Source: Agromyces mediolanus
GTDB lineage: Bacteria; Actinomycetota; Actinomycetes; Actinomycetales; Microbacteriaceae
NCBI RefSeq assembly: GCF_023715325.1
Contig: NZ_JAMBNX010000006.1
Location: forward strand, 1-64,000
DNA: 64,000 nucleotides
Direction of reading: 5' to 3'
Shown here: positions 42,163 through 50,593 of the stretch, piece after piece
Numbering within the stretch: the stretch's first letter is position 1
Layout: each line of letters opens with the position of its first letter
Notes under the pieces: model-generated
The model's database searches: none
What the model was told of the DNA's origin: nothing
What the model saw: the letters and a program-made list of their open reading frames with translations, nothing else
Position numbers and translations under genes: made by a program

Positions 42163-43200
42163 TCACGCCTCGTCGAGGAGCTCCTCGTGGATGCGGCGCA
42201 GGTCCTCCATGAGCGAGCCGATCAGGATCCAGTGCCCCGACCGCGGCGCCGTCACGACGAGCGGGGCGGTGAGCGCAGGCACCGCCGACGTCATCGGCGC
42301 CGGCTCGGGCTCGATCTCGGCGAGATGGACCGCGAGCCGCACGTCGTGGGCGGCCCGGCGCAGCTGCTCCGCGATCGCCTGCACCGCCGGCTCCTCGGAG
42401 AGCGCGGGGTCGTAGTGGTCGAGAGTCGCCCGGGTCATCCCGATCACCTGCGTCACGATCGGGCTCAGCTTGTCGATCAGCGCCCGAAGCTCGCGCAGCT
42501 CGTCGCGGTGCGCCGAGCGCCGCGGGTTCAGGGTGAGCGACTCCTCGCCGGCGGCGATGGAGGCCTCCGCGGCATCCCGCATCGGCCGCATGAGCCGGGC
42601 CTCCAGCATGAGCTGCTGCATCGCGTGCGACGACTGCGGCGATTCGAGCGCGGCCGCGAGGCGGCTGAGGCTCGCCGCGAGCTCCCCGCCGAGGAGCGCG
42701 AGATCGCGTCGCGCCGGGCCGACGAGCACCGGCGGCACGATGAGCGCGTTCACGACGATGCCGATCGCCGCGCCGATCAGGGTCTCGAAGATGCGGTCGA
42801 TCGCGTACTCCGGGCTCGACGAGCCGAGGGCCAGCACGAGCATCGCGCTGATCGCGACCTGGTTGCCGGTGCCGGGGGTCACCTTCAGCGCCCACGCCAC
42901 GAGCATCGCCACCACGATCGCGACGAGCACCACCCAACTCGCCGAGCCGAACACGAGGCCGAGCGCCGAGGCGATCACGACGCCGGCGATGACGCCGATG
43001 CTGCGTTCGATCGCCTTCGCGAAGGACTGGTTCACGCTCGGTTGCACGACGAGCAGCGCCGCGATGGCGGCGAACACGGGCAACTGCCCCTGCACGATCC
43101 AGCCGGCGACGAGCCAGGCCGCGATCGTCGCCACGGCCGACTTCGCGACCTGCAGCAGCGACGCCCGCTTCGCGGCCCGGAAGACGGCGGTCATGCCCAT
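42163..43200 (-). CDS. FUSC-family membrane protein
   Basis: A 345-aa protein with five to six N-terminal helices (residues 20-165) typical of the fusaric-acid-resistance-like FUSC/ArAE_2 group (L-L-V-V-Q-P-S-V-N-Q-S near 50-60, then G-x-x-x-G-x-x-x-A helices) and a long cytoplasmic helical part (170-345). Half-size FUSC proteins are thought to export aromatic or organic acids, probably as dimers. TAGCGT (43207-43212) lies 6 nt before the ATG, so it is probably leaderless. Confidence 0.9.
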   Translation of the reverse strand: MGMTAVFRAAKRASLLQVAKSAVATIAAWLVAGWIVQGQLPVFAAIAALLVVQPSVNQSFAKAIERSIGVIAGVVIASALGLVFGSASWVVLVAIVVAMLVAWALKVTPGTGNQVAISAMLVLALGSSSPEYAIDRIFETLIGAAIGIVVNALIVPPVLVGPARRDLALLGGELAASLSRLAAALESPQSSHAMQQLMLEARLMRPMRDAAEASIAAGEESLTLNPRRSAHRDELRELRALIDKLSPIVTQVIGMTRATLDHYDPALSEEPAVQAIAEQLRRAAHDVRLAVHLAEIEPEPAPMTSAVPALTAPLVVTAPRSGHWILIGSLMEDLRRIHEELLDEA

Positions 43201-43234
43201 GCGACCACGCTACTGCGCGCGCCGTGCCGCCACG

Positions 43235-45058
43235 TTACTGGGGCGTGCCCCGCGGCTCGTCCTCGCCGTGCTCGGGGATCTCCGGATCGTCGAGCACCGA
43301 CAGCTCGTCGCGATCGACGAGCTCGTCGACATCCGCTCCAGGCACGCCGAGCTCGTCGTGGCGCTCCGCCTCGAGCGCGGTCGCCGAGAGGCGGCGCTCG
43401 GACGCCGGGGCATCCGCCAGTCCGAAGCGCCGCCGCAGCGAGCGCACCCAGCGCGGCTGCACGCCCACCGGCCCGCCCTCGCCGGGCTCCGCCTCGAGCC
43501 CGTAGACCTCGCCGATCCGATCGATGAAGGCGGCGCGTTGCGCCCGCTCGTACGCTCGCCGCTCCCGGCGGAACGCGATGATCGTCGACCAGCAGATCAG
43601 CACCATGACGATGCTGAACGGCAGCGCGATGATGATCGCCGCGGTCTGCAGCGCAGTGAGGCCGCCGCTCAGCAGCAACGCGATCGCGAGCAACGCGGTG
43701 ATCGCGGTGAAGAAGGTGCGGATCCACCGCTTCGGGTTCAGCTGACCACCCGTCGCGATCATGCCCATCACGAGTGCGCCCGAGTCGGCCGAGGTGACGA
43801 AGAAGATCGCGATCAGGATGATCACGCCGATCGTCACCACCTGCGTGCCCGGCACGTACTCCAGGAGCTGGAACAGCGCCCCCTGCACGTCGACCGTCCC
43901 GTCGGGCTGGGTGAGCGCCCCCGGGGTCTGCAGCTCGATCGCGAGCGCCGATCCGCCGAGCACCGCGAACCACAGGATGCCGAGCAGCGTCGGCACGATG
44001 ATGACGCCCATCACGAACTCGCGCACCGTGCGGCCCTTCGACACGCGCGCGATGAAGATCCCGACGAAGGGGGCCCAGGAGATCCACCAGCCCCAGTAGA
44101 ACGACGTCCACGAGGCCTGCCACTGCTCGCCCGCCTCGCCCTGGAACGCGCTCGTGTTGAACGAGAGGCCCACGAAGTTCTGGATGTAGTTGCCGATGGA
44201 CTGCACGAACTCGCGCAGCAGGAACTCGCTCTGCCCGAACACCAGGAGGTACAGCACGAGCAGGCCGGCGAGCACGAGGTTCGCCGTCGACAGCCACTTC
44301 ATGCCCTTCGTGACGCCGGACAGCACGGAGAACAGCACGAAGACCGAGATCACGAGGATGATGATCACCTGGGTGAACTCGTCGGGCTCGGCGAAGCCCG
44401 CGGCGTGCAGGCCCGCGCTGATCTGCAGCACGCCGAGGCCGAGCGAGGTCGCGACGCCGAAGAGGGTGCCGACGAGGGCGACGACGTCGATCGCGTGCCC
44501 CCAGCCGCCCTCGACGCGCTTGCCGAGGAGCGGCTCGAGCGTCCAGCGGATCGAGATCGGCCGGCGGCGCCGATGGATGGCGTACGCGAGCGCGAGCCCG
44601 ATCACGACGTAGATCGCCCACGCGTGGATGCCCCAGTGCAGGTAGGTCTGGCTGAGCGCGGCCTGGGCGAGCTGCTCCGGTGTGCCGGTGACGCCGGGAC
44701 GCGGCGAGACGAAGTGGCTGAGCGGCTCGCTCACCCCGTAGAAGACGAGGCCGATGCCCATGCCGGCCGCGAACAGCAGCGAGAGCCACGCCGGGAAGGA
44801 GAACTCCGGCTCGTCGTCGTCGCGGCCGAGCTTGATGTCGCCGAAGCGACTGAAGCCGAAGAACAGGCTGACGGCGACGAAGAACGCGGCGATGAGCACG
44901 TAGTACCAGTTGAAGGTGTTCACGATGCCGGACTGGATGGCGCCGAACACCGTCTCTGCGGCGTCGGGCGCCATGAGAGCGAACGCCACGAAGGCGACGA
45001 TCACGACCGCCGCGGGCCAGAAGACCCAGCGCTGGACCGGCGGAAGTCGTTTCTCCAT
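43235..45058 (-). CDS. BCCT family betaine/choline/carnitine transporter
   Basis: A 607-aa sodium- or proton-coupled transporter with 12 helices. The family motifs G-M-G-I-G-L-V-F-Y-G near residues 99-108 and W-W-I-S-W-A-P-F-V-G-I-F near 320-332 are intact, the latter containing the aromatic box for quaternary ammonium groups. Residues ~505-607 are a hydrophilic Arg/Glu/Asp-rich tail, possibly an osmosensing regulator like that of BetP. TACCTT (minus strand, 45065-45070) is 6 nt before the ATG. It is divergent from the exonuclease gene across only 35 nt. Confidence 0.94.
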   Translation of the reverse strand: MEKRLPPVQRWVFWPAAVVIVAFVAFALMAPDAAETVFGAIQSGIVNTFNWYYVLIAAFFVAVSLFFGFSRFGDIKLGRDDDEPEFSFPAWLSLLFAAGMGIGLVFYGVSEPLSHFVSPRPGVTGTPEQLAQAALSQTYLHWGIHAWAIYVVIGLALAYAIHRRRRPISIRWTLEPLLGKRVEGGWGHAIDVVALVGTLFGVATSLGLGVLQISAGLHAAGFAEPDEFTQVIIILVISVFVLFSVLSGVTKGMKWLSTANLVLAGLLVLYLLVFGQSEFLLREFVQSIGNYIQNFVGLSFNTSAFQGEAGEQWQASWTSFYWGWWISWAPFVGIFIARVSKGRTVREFVMGVIIVPTLLGILWFAVLGGSALAIELQTPGALTQPDGTVDVQGALFQLLEYVPGTQVVTIGVIILIAIFFVTSADSGALVMGMIATGGQLNPKRWIRTFFTAITALLAIALLLSGGLTALQTAAIIIALPFSIVMVLICWSTIIAFRRERRAYERAQRAAFIDRIGEVYGLEAEPGEGGPVGVQPRWVRSLRRRFGLADAPASERRLSATALEAERHDELGVPGADVDELVDRDELSVLDDPEIPEHGEDEPRGTPQ

Positions 45059-45093
45059 GCGTCAAAGGTAGCGAGGCGTGACAAGATCGGCGC
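45059..45093. promoter_or_regulatory. 35-nt divergent promoter between BCCT and exonuclease genes
   Basis: The two -10-like boxes (AAGGTA at 45065-45070 for the minus strand; CAAGAT at 45082-45087 for the plus) each sit 6 nt from their start codon. Polymerase bound for one gene would cover the other promoter. Confidence 0.55.
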
Positions 45094-46029
45094 ATGACCG
45101 ACCGCATGATGCTGCTCGACACCGCGTCGCTCTACTTCCGCGCCTTCTTCGGCGTGCCCGACTCGATCGTCTCGCCCGACGGCACGCCGGTGAACGCCGT
45201 GCGCGGCCTCGGCGACATGATCGCGCGGCTCACGACCGACTACGAGGCGACGCACCTCGTCGCCTGTTGGGACGACGACTGGCGGCCGGCGTGGCGGGTC
45301 GAGCGCATCCCGAGCTACAAGGCGCACCGCGTCGTCGAGGCGGTGCCGGGCGGGGTCGACGTCGAGGAGACGCCGCCCGGGCTCGTCGCGCAGATCCCGC
45401 GCATCCGCGAGCTCCTCGACGTGCTCGGCATCGCCGTGGTCGGCGCGCCGGAGGCGGAGGCGGACGACGTCATCGGCACGCTCGCGACGGGGGCGCCCAT
45501 GCCGGTCGACATCGTCACGGGCGACCGGGACCTCTTCCAGCTCGTCGACGACGCCGCCGGTGTGCGGCTCATCAACACCGCGCGCGGCATGAGCAAGCTC
45601 GAGCTCGTCACCGAGGCGACGGTGGTCGGCAAGTACGGGGTGCTGCCGCAGCAGTACGCGGACTTCGCGACGCTGCGCGGGGATGCCTCGGACGGGCTGC
45701 CGGGCGTCGCCGGTGTGGGGGAGAAGACCGCCGCGGGCCTGCTGCAGACCTTCGGCACGCTCGACGGGGTGCTCGCCGCGGCCGAGGCGGGGGAGCCCGG
45801 CATGTCGGCGGGGGTGCGGGCCAAGCTCGCCGCCGCGGCCGACTACCTCGCCGTGGCTCCCGAGGTGGTGCGGGTGCGCCGCGAGCTGCCGCTCGGCTTC
45901 GAGCCGGACGCGGCGAAGCTCCGGCCGCTGGACGCCGCCGCCCGCGAGCGGCTCGAGCAGCTCGGCGCCGAGTGGAACCTCGGCGGCACGGTCGGCCGGC
46001 TCGAAGCCGCGCTCGACCGCACCGCCTGA
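45094..46029 (+). CDS. 5'-3' exonuclease (polymerase I N-domain-like)
   Basis: A 311-aa FEN-family nuclease. It has the acidic metal-binding clusters: L-D-T-A-S near the start, A-C-W-D-D-D near 57-62, P-E-A-E-A-D-D-V near 128-135 and V-T-G-D-R-D near 149-154. H3TH comes next (D-G-L-P-G-V-A-G-V-G-E-K-T-A near 205-218). It lacks polymerase domains, as usual for the stand-alone actinobacterial form that processes RNA primers or flaps. CAAGAT is 6 nt before the ATG. Confidence 0.93.
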   Translation: MTDRMMLLDTASLYFRAFFGVPDSIVSPDGTPVNAVRGLGDMIARLTTDYEATHLVACWDDDWRPAWRVERIPSYKAHRVVEAVPGGVDVEETPPGLVAQIPRIRELLDVLGIAVVGAPEAEADDVIGTLATGAPMPVDIVTGDRDLFQLVDDAAGVRLINTARGMSKLELVTEATVVGKYGVLPQQYADFATLRGDASDGLPGVAGVGEKTAAGLLQTFGTLDGVLAAAEAGEPGMSAGVRAKLAAAADYLAVAPEVVRVRRELPLGFEPDAAKLRPLDAAARERLEQLGAEWNLGGTVGRLEAALDRTA

Positions 46030-46034
46030 GCCGG

Positions 46035-46583
46035 TTACTCCGCCGCGCTCGCCTGCTCGCGCTTCGGCAGCACCCAACCGGGGCGCGCGAAGTGGCAGGT
46101 GTAGCCGTTGGGGATGCGCTCCAGATAGTCCTGGTGCTCGGGCTCGGCCTCCCAGAAGGGGCCGCTCGGCTCGATCGTCGTGACCGCGTCGCCCGGCCAG
46201 AGGCCCGAGGCATCCACATCGGCGATCGTCTCCCTGGCGACCTGCTCCTGCTCGGGGCTCGTCGGGAAGATGGCCGAGCGGTAGCTCGTGCCGAGGTCGT
46301 TGCCCTGCCGGTTCAGGGTCGTCGGGTCGTGGATCTGGAAGAAGAACTCCAGCTGCTCGCGGAAGCTCGTCTTCGTCGGGTCGTAGACGATCTCGATCGC
46401 CTCGGCGTGACCCGGGTGGTTGCGGTACGTCGCGTGGTCGTTCTGCCCGCCCGTGTAGCCGACGCGGGTGCTGACGACGCCGGGGCGTCGGCGGATGAGG
46501 TCCTGCATGCCCCAGAAGCAGCCGCCGGCGAGCACCGCGGTCTCGGTGCCGGGGATGGCGGTGATGGCGCCGGTGTCGGTCAT
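46035..46583 (-). CDS. msrA: peptide-methionine (S)-S-oxide reductase
   Basis: A 182-aa MsrA with the catalytic motif G-C-F-W-G (Cys22), the V-G-Y-T-G-G segment and a resolving Cys near the end (Y-T-C-H-F). It repairs methionine S-sulfoxide in proteins. ATG 46583 has AAGGAG 7 nt upstream. It is convergent with the exonuclease gene. MsrB is not next to it. Confidence 0.96.
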   Translation of the reverse strand: MTDTGAITAIPGTETAVLAGGCFWGMQDLIRRRPGVVSTRVGYTGGQNDHATYRNHPGHAEAIEIVYDPTKTSFREQLEFFFQIHDPTTLNRQGNDLGTSYRSAIFPTSPEQEQVARETIADVDASGLWPGDAVTTIEPSGPFWEAEPEHQDYLERIPNGYTCHFARPGWVLPKREQASAAE

Positions 46584-46715
46584 GGTCCGCTCCTTCGTTC
46601 TCGCGGGCTCGCGGTCGCACGGGCCCACAGAGAAGAACGTAGGCGGCCGCCCGGGTGTTCCGCGAGTCCGCGATCGTCGCGCGGCCGTCCGCGAGGTGCC
46701 GGATAGGGTGAGGCG

Positions 46716-47090
46716 ATGGAGCGCAGCATCGCGTTGAACTATCCGGCGGCCATCCCGGTCGGGCATGTCGTGGAGCTCACCCGCTTCGCCGATCCCCGCC
46801 CGGAGCGCAAGCGCCGCGGGCTCGGCGAGTCCCAGGCGTACACGGTGCCCGCGGTGCAGGATCTCGACACCGGCATCCGGTACCTGAACCACGCGCACGC
46901 CTCGATCGGCGGCAACGGCGGCAACAGCTTCGTCGCCAATCGCTACCCCTTCGAGCCGCTCGCCGAGTTGGAGCCGGCCGAGGTGTGGCGCGGCCGGGTG
47001 CTCGCCTGCACGCTCGTGATGGTCGAAGGCCTCGAGAACCAGCACACGGTGCTGCGGCTCGCGCCGCTCGGGGAGGATGCCGCGCGCTGA
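46716..47090 (+). CDS. small uncharacterised protein
   Basis: A 124-aa soluble protein, not recognised. It is beta-rich ([19 protein letters not shown]) with an Arg/Lys patch (R-P-E-R-K-R-R-G) and a G-G-N-G-G-N loop. An actinobacterial family of this look exists but I cannot name it. TAGGGT (46704-46709) is 6 nt before the ATG. It is divergent from msrA. Confidence 0.68.
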   Translation: MERSIALNYPAAIPVGHVVELTRFADPRPERKRRGLGESQAYTVPAVQDLDTGIRYLNHAHASIGGNGGNSFVANRYPFEPLAELEPAEVWRGRVLACTLVMVEGLENQHTVLRLAPLGEDAAR

Positions 47091-47135
47091 CGCACGCGGC
47101 GGCGATCCGCTTGCGGTCCGTGGCATCCTAGCCAG

Positions 47136-48089
47136 GTGACCACTTCCCTGCACCGGATCGCGGTGCTCGTGCTCGAGGGCGCGAAGCCCCTCGACGTCGG
47201 CATCCCCGCGCAGGTCTTCACGACCCGGGCGAGCATGCCGTACGAGGTGCACGTCTGCGGTGCCGCGCCCGGCCTCGTGACGGGCGGCGACGGGCTCTCG
47301 TACCACGTCGCCGACGGCCTCGAAGCGCTCGACTGGGCCGACACGGTGTTCATCCCCGGCTACCGGCATCCCGATCGCGAGCCGCCGCCCGCGGTCGTCG
47401 TCGAGGCGCTGCGCGCGGCGCACGAGCGCGGCGCCCGGCTCGCGGCGATCTCGACGGGGGCGTTCGCGCTCGCCGCGACGGGGCTGCTCGACGGGCGCCG
47501 GGCGACGACGCACTGGCACTACACGCAGGCGCTGCGGGCGAGGCATCCGCTCGTCCGGGTCGACGCGAACGTGCTCTTCGTCGACGAGGGCAGCGTGCTC
47601 ACCTCGGCGGGAGCGGCGAGCGGCATCGACCTGTGCCTGCACCTCGTGCGCCGCGACCTCGGCGTCGGCGTCGCGAACCATGCCGCCCGGCGGCTCGTCG
47701 CCGCGCCGTACCGAAGCGGCGGGCAGGCGCAGTACGTGCCGCGGAGCCTCCCGGAGGAACTCGGGCCGGTGTTCGCCGCGACCCGGCAGTGGGCGCTCGA
47801 GCGGCTCGGCGAGCCGCTGACGCTCGGCGAGCTCGCCCGCAACGCGAACGTCTCGCCGCGCACCTTCTCCCGGCGCTTCGTCGAGGACACCGGGTACACG
47901 CCGATGCAGTGGGTGCTGCGCGCGCGGGTGGACGTCGCTCGCGAACTGCTCGAACGCACCGAGCTCGGAGTGGAGCAGGTCGCCGCGCAGGTGGGGCTCG
48001 GCACGGGGGCGAATCTGCGGCTGCACTTCCAGCGCATCCTCGGCACCTCGCCGAGCGGCTATCGGGAGACCTTCGCGCGCGGCGAGTGA
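47136..48089 (+). CDS. GlxA-family transcriptional regulator (DJ-1/PfpI + AraC HTH)
   Basis: A 317-aa regulator. Residues about 5-180 form a DJ-1/PfpI domain with the loop S-T-G-A-F-A-L-A and following T-T-H-W typical of GlxA proteins, which lack protease activity. Residues about 215-312 form an AraC HTH ([16 protein letters not shown]). The start is GTG 47136 with CATCCT 6 nt upstream. The likely target is unknown; it is not obviously linked to neighbours. Confidence 0.93.
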   Translation: MTTSLHRIAVLVLEGAKPLDVGIPAQVFTTRASMPYEVHVCGAAPGLVTGGDGLSYHVADGLEALDWADTVFIPGYRHPDREPPPAVVVEALRAAHERGARLAAISTGAFALAATGLLDGRRATTHWHYTQALRARHPLVRVDANVLFVDEGSVLTSAGAASGIDLCLHLVRRDLGVGVANHAARRLVAAPYRSGGQAQYVPRSLPEELGPVFAATRQWALERLGEPLTLGELARNANVSPRTFSRRFVEDTGYTPMQWVLRARVDVARELLERTELGVEQVAAQVGLGTGANLRLHFQRILGTSPSGYRETFARGE

Positions 48090-48188
48090 GGAGGGCGAGT
48101 GCGGCCCGGCGCCGGGCTGGCGCGATCCTTTCGGACACTGGCTTGCGAGCCACTACTGCGCGAGGCATCCCGCGGCGATGCTGGAGGC

Positions 48189-49190
48189 ATGACCACTCGC
48201 ATCGCCATCAACGGATTCGGTCGGATCGGCCGCAACGTGCTGCGCGCGATCGTCGAGCGCGGCGCCGACTTCGAGGTCGTCGCGATCAACGACCTCACCG
48301 CCCCGGCCACGCTCGCGCACCTCCTGAAGTACGACAGCACCCTCGGCCGCTTCGGCCGCGAGGTCTCCGTGGAGGGCGAGGCGCTCGTCGTCGACGGCGC
48401 GCGCATCCGGGTGCTCGCCGAGCGCGAGCCCGCGAAGCTGCCCTGGGGCGAGCTGGACGTCGAGCTCGTGCTCGAGTCGACCGGCCGCTTCACCTCCGCC
48501 GACGCCGCCCGCGCCCACCTCGAAGCCGGCGCGAAGCGCGTGCTCGTCTCGGCGCCCTCCGACGGGGCGGACGCGACGATCGCCTTCGGCGTCAACCACA
48601 CCGACTACGACCCGGCCTCGCACACGATCGTCTCGAACGCCTCGTGCACGACGAACGCGCTCGCGCCGCTCGCGCACGTGCTCGACGAGCTCGCCGGCAT
48701 CGAGCACGGCTTCATGACCACGGTGCACGCCTACACCCAGGAGCAGAACCTGCAGGACGGGCCGCACCGCGATCTGCGACGCGCCCGCGCCGCCGGGGTG
48801 AACATCGTGCCGACCTCGACCGGCGCCGCGAAGGCCATCGGCCTCGTGCTGCCCGGGCTCGACGGCAAGCTGCAGGGCGACTCGATCCGGGTGCCCGTGC
48901 CCGTCGGCTCCATCGTCGAGCTGAACACGACCGTCGCGAAGGACGTCACCCTCGATGAGGTGCTGGCCGCCTACCGCGCCGCCGCCGAGGGGCCGCTGCG
49001 CGGCATCCTCGAATACACGGAGGACCCGATCGTGTCGAGCGACATCGAGGGCAACCCGCACTCCTCGATCTTCGACGCGGCCCTCACCCGGGTGCACGGC
49101 CGCCACGTGAAGGTCGTCGCCTGGTACGACAACGAGTGGGGCTTCTCCAACCGTGTCGTCGACTCGCTCGGGCTGCTCGCCGGCGCCTGA
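48189..49190 (+). CDS. gap: glyceraldehyde-3-phosphate dehydrogenase
   Basis: A 333-aa GAPDH. The NAD-binding start is R-I-A-I-N-G-F-G-R-I-G-R; Asp35 (I-N-D-L-T) indicates NAD preference. Catalytic Cys153 is in S-N-A-S-C-T-T-N, and the partner His appears in H-A-Y-T. Phosphate-binding T-S-T-G-A-A-K-A is intact. It stands alone, without pgk or tpi, so it may be a second copy rather than the main glycolytic gene. The start ATG follows GATGCTGGAGGC, identical in its last 11 bases to the sequence before the first gene in the window. Confidence 0.95.
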   Translation: MTTRIAINGFGRIGRNVLRAIVERGADFEVVAINDLTAPATLAHLLKYDSTLGRFGREVSVEGEALVVDGARIRVLAEREPAKLPWGELDVELVLESTGRFTSADAARAHLEAGAKRVLVSAPSDGADATIAFGVNHTDYDPASHTIVSNASCTTNALAPLAHVLDELAGIEHGFMTTVHAYTQEQNLQDGPHRDLRRARAAGVNIVPTSTGAAKAIGLVLPGLDGKLQGDSIRVPVPVGSIVELNTTVAKDVTLDEVLAAYRAAAEGPLRGILEYTEDPIVSSDIEGNPHSSIFDAALTRVHGRHVKVVAWYDNEWGFSNRVVDSLGLLAGA

Positions 49191-49339
49191 GCCCACGGGG
49201 CGGGGATGACGACCTCGCCCCACCGGCCTCCCGGGCCGCGCGCGACCTTCCCGCGCGCGCGTCCCGGGCGAGGCCGGATGCGTATCGACCGGTGTGGAGC
49301 CCGCTCGGTGCGCGTCCGACTTCGACCGGGCCGGAGACC

Positions 49340-49380
49340 GGAAACGGGCCGGACCTCCTCGTGGAGTTCCGGCCCGTTCC
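49340..49380. terminator. bidirectional hairpin terminator
   Basis: CGGGCCGGA (49345-49353) pairs with TCCGGCCCG (49368-49376), extended by GGAA/TTCC outside and CTCC/GGAG inside. It lies between the convergent gap gene and the DUF4352-like gene. The rest of the 209-nt gap (49191-49399) shows no gene. Confidence 0.75.
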
Positions 49381-49399
49381 GGCCTGCGCCCTCGCGCGC

Positions 49400-50593
49400 C
49401 TATTCCGTCGTGAAGACCGCGTCGTCGTAGTCGAAGCCCGGAGAGATCGTGTACGTCAGCGAGGCCGGGTCGGCGACCGACCAGGCCTCGGTCCACGTCA
49501 GGGTGGCGCCGGGCTGGACCGTCTCGGTCGGCGGCAGGCTGATCTCGCCCTGGGGGCCGTCGAAATCGAAGATCGAGCTGCCGTACTCGCCGGCCGAGAC
49601 CAGCTCGCCGAACGCGAAGACGTCGACCGGGGCAGCCGAGGTGTTCTTCACCGTGACGGTGAAGAACACGTTGTCGGGGTACGTCGCGCCGGCCGCGAGC
49701 TCGGTCGGGGTGTACGGCTCCGGAACCGACACCGTCAGCTCGACGCCGTCGTCGTACACGAAGGTCTCGCCGAAGCCGCTCGCGTCGGCCGGCGGCTCGG
49801 AGGGCGCGTACTCCTCCTCGCTCGCCTCGGGCCAGCTGTCGGACGGATCCGAGGTGTACGGATCGCTGTTCGCCAGACCCACGAAGATCGACACGAGCAG
49901 CACGACGCCCGCGATGATCGAGCCGAGCACCGACAGTCCGAGGGCGACGAAGCCCGGCCACTTCTGCTGGCCCTGCAGGAAGAACGACACGATCGACAGG
50001 ACGAAGGCGATCACGAGCAGCACGAAGCCGATGATCGTGACGAACGGGATGCAGACGCCGATCACGCCGAGCACGGCGACGCCGAGGGCGACGAGGCCCA
50101 GCACGTTCGCCTTCTTCGGGGCGACGGGCGTGTAGTTCCCGTACGGCGCGGGCTGCGGTGCGCCGTAGGACTGTTGGCCGTACGCCGGCTGCGCGCCGTA
50201 CGGCTGCTGACCGTACGGCTGCTGACTGTACGGCTGCTGACCGTAGGGCTGCTGCTGGCCGTAGGGCTGCGCACCGTACGCGGGCTGCGCCCCTGGGAAT
50301 GCCGGGTTGGCCTCCACCGGGTACACGGCCGTCGCCTGCTCCGCGGCCGGCGCCTCGACCGGCGGCGCGGCAGCCGACTCGACCGGCGGCACCGAGGCAG
50401 GCTCCGACGGGGCGGGCTCGACCGGCGCGATCACCTCGGTCGTCGCAGCGGATGCCTCGGGCGCCGTCTCTGCGGCGGGGGTGGGCTCGGGCAGCGGGGC
50501 GAAGTGCTCGGTCCAGCTCGCGCCGTCCCAGTAGCGGAGGCGGCCGGAGCCGTCGTCGTACCAGCCGGCGGGCGCGGTGTTCGGGTCGGTCAT
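49400..50593 (-). CDS. membrane protein with DUF2510, QPYG repeats and DUF4352-like domain
   Basis: A 397-aa protein. DUF2510 at residues about 8-35 (G-W-Y-D-D-G ... Y-W-D-G-x-x-W-T) opens it. Then come a Pro/Ala/Glu-rich stretch, a Q-Q-P-Y-G repeat tract (about 100-150), two to three membrane helices (about 168-240) and an extracellular DUF4352-type immunoglobulin-like domain (about 265-397). This is a common actinobacterial surface/membrane architecture of unknown function. Unusually, its ATG overlaps the stop of the thiamine fusion gene (ATGA), placing it in the riboswitch-controlled operon. Confidence 0.85.
   Translation of the reverse strand: MTDPNTAPAGWYDDGSGRLRYWDGASWTEHFAPLPEPTPAAETAPEASAATTEVIAPVEPAPSEPASVPPVESAAAPPVEAPAAEQATAVYPVEANPAFPGAQPAYGAQPYGQQQPYGQQPYSQQPYGQQPYGAQPAYGQQSYGAPQPAPYGNYTPVAPKKANVLGLVALGVAVLGVIGVCIPFVTIIGFVLLVIAFVLSIVSFFLQGQQKWPGFVALGLSVLGSIIAGVVLLVSIFVGLANSDPYTSDPSDSWPEASEEEYAPSEPPADASGFGETFVYDDGVELTVSVPEPYTPTELAAGATYPDNVFFTVTVKNTSAAPVDVFAFGELVSAGEYGSSIFDFDGPQGEISLPPTETVQPGATLTWTEAWSVADPASLTYTISPGFDYDDAVFTTE
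50196..50260 (-). repeat. 15-nt in-frame tandem repeat coding QQPYG
   Basis: About four to five copies of a 15-nt unit (plus strand CCGTACGGCTGCTGA and close variants) within the DUF4352-like gene. It is a coding repeat, with degenerate flanking copies extending from about 50125 to 50290. Confidence 0.85.

Noticed and set aside
50125..50290. Tandem repeats that could suggest a CRISPR-like array
   Set aside because: Units are 15 nt, contiguous, in frame and code for QQPYG repeats; no spacers and no cas genes.
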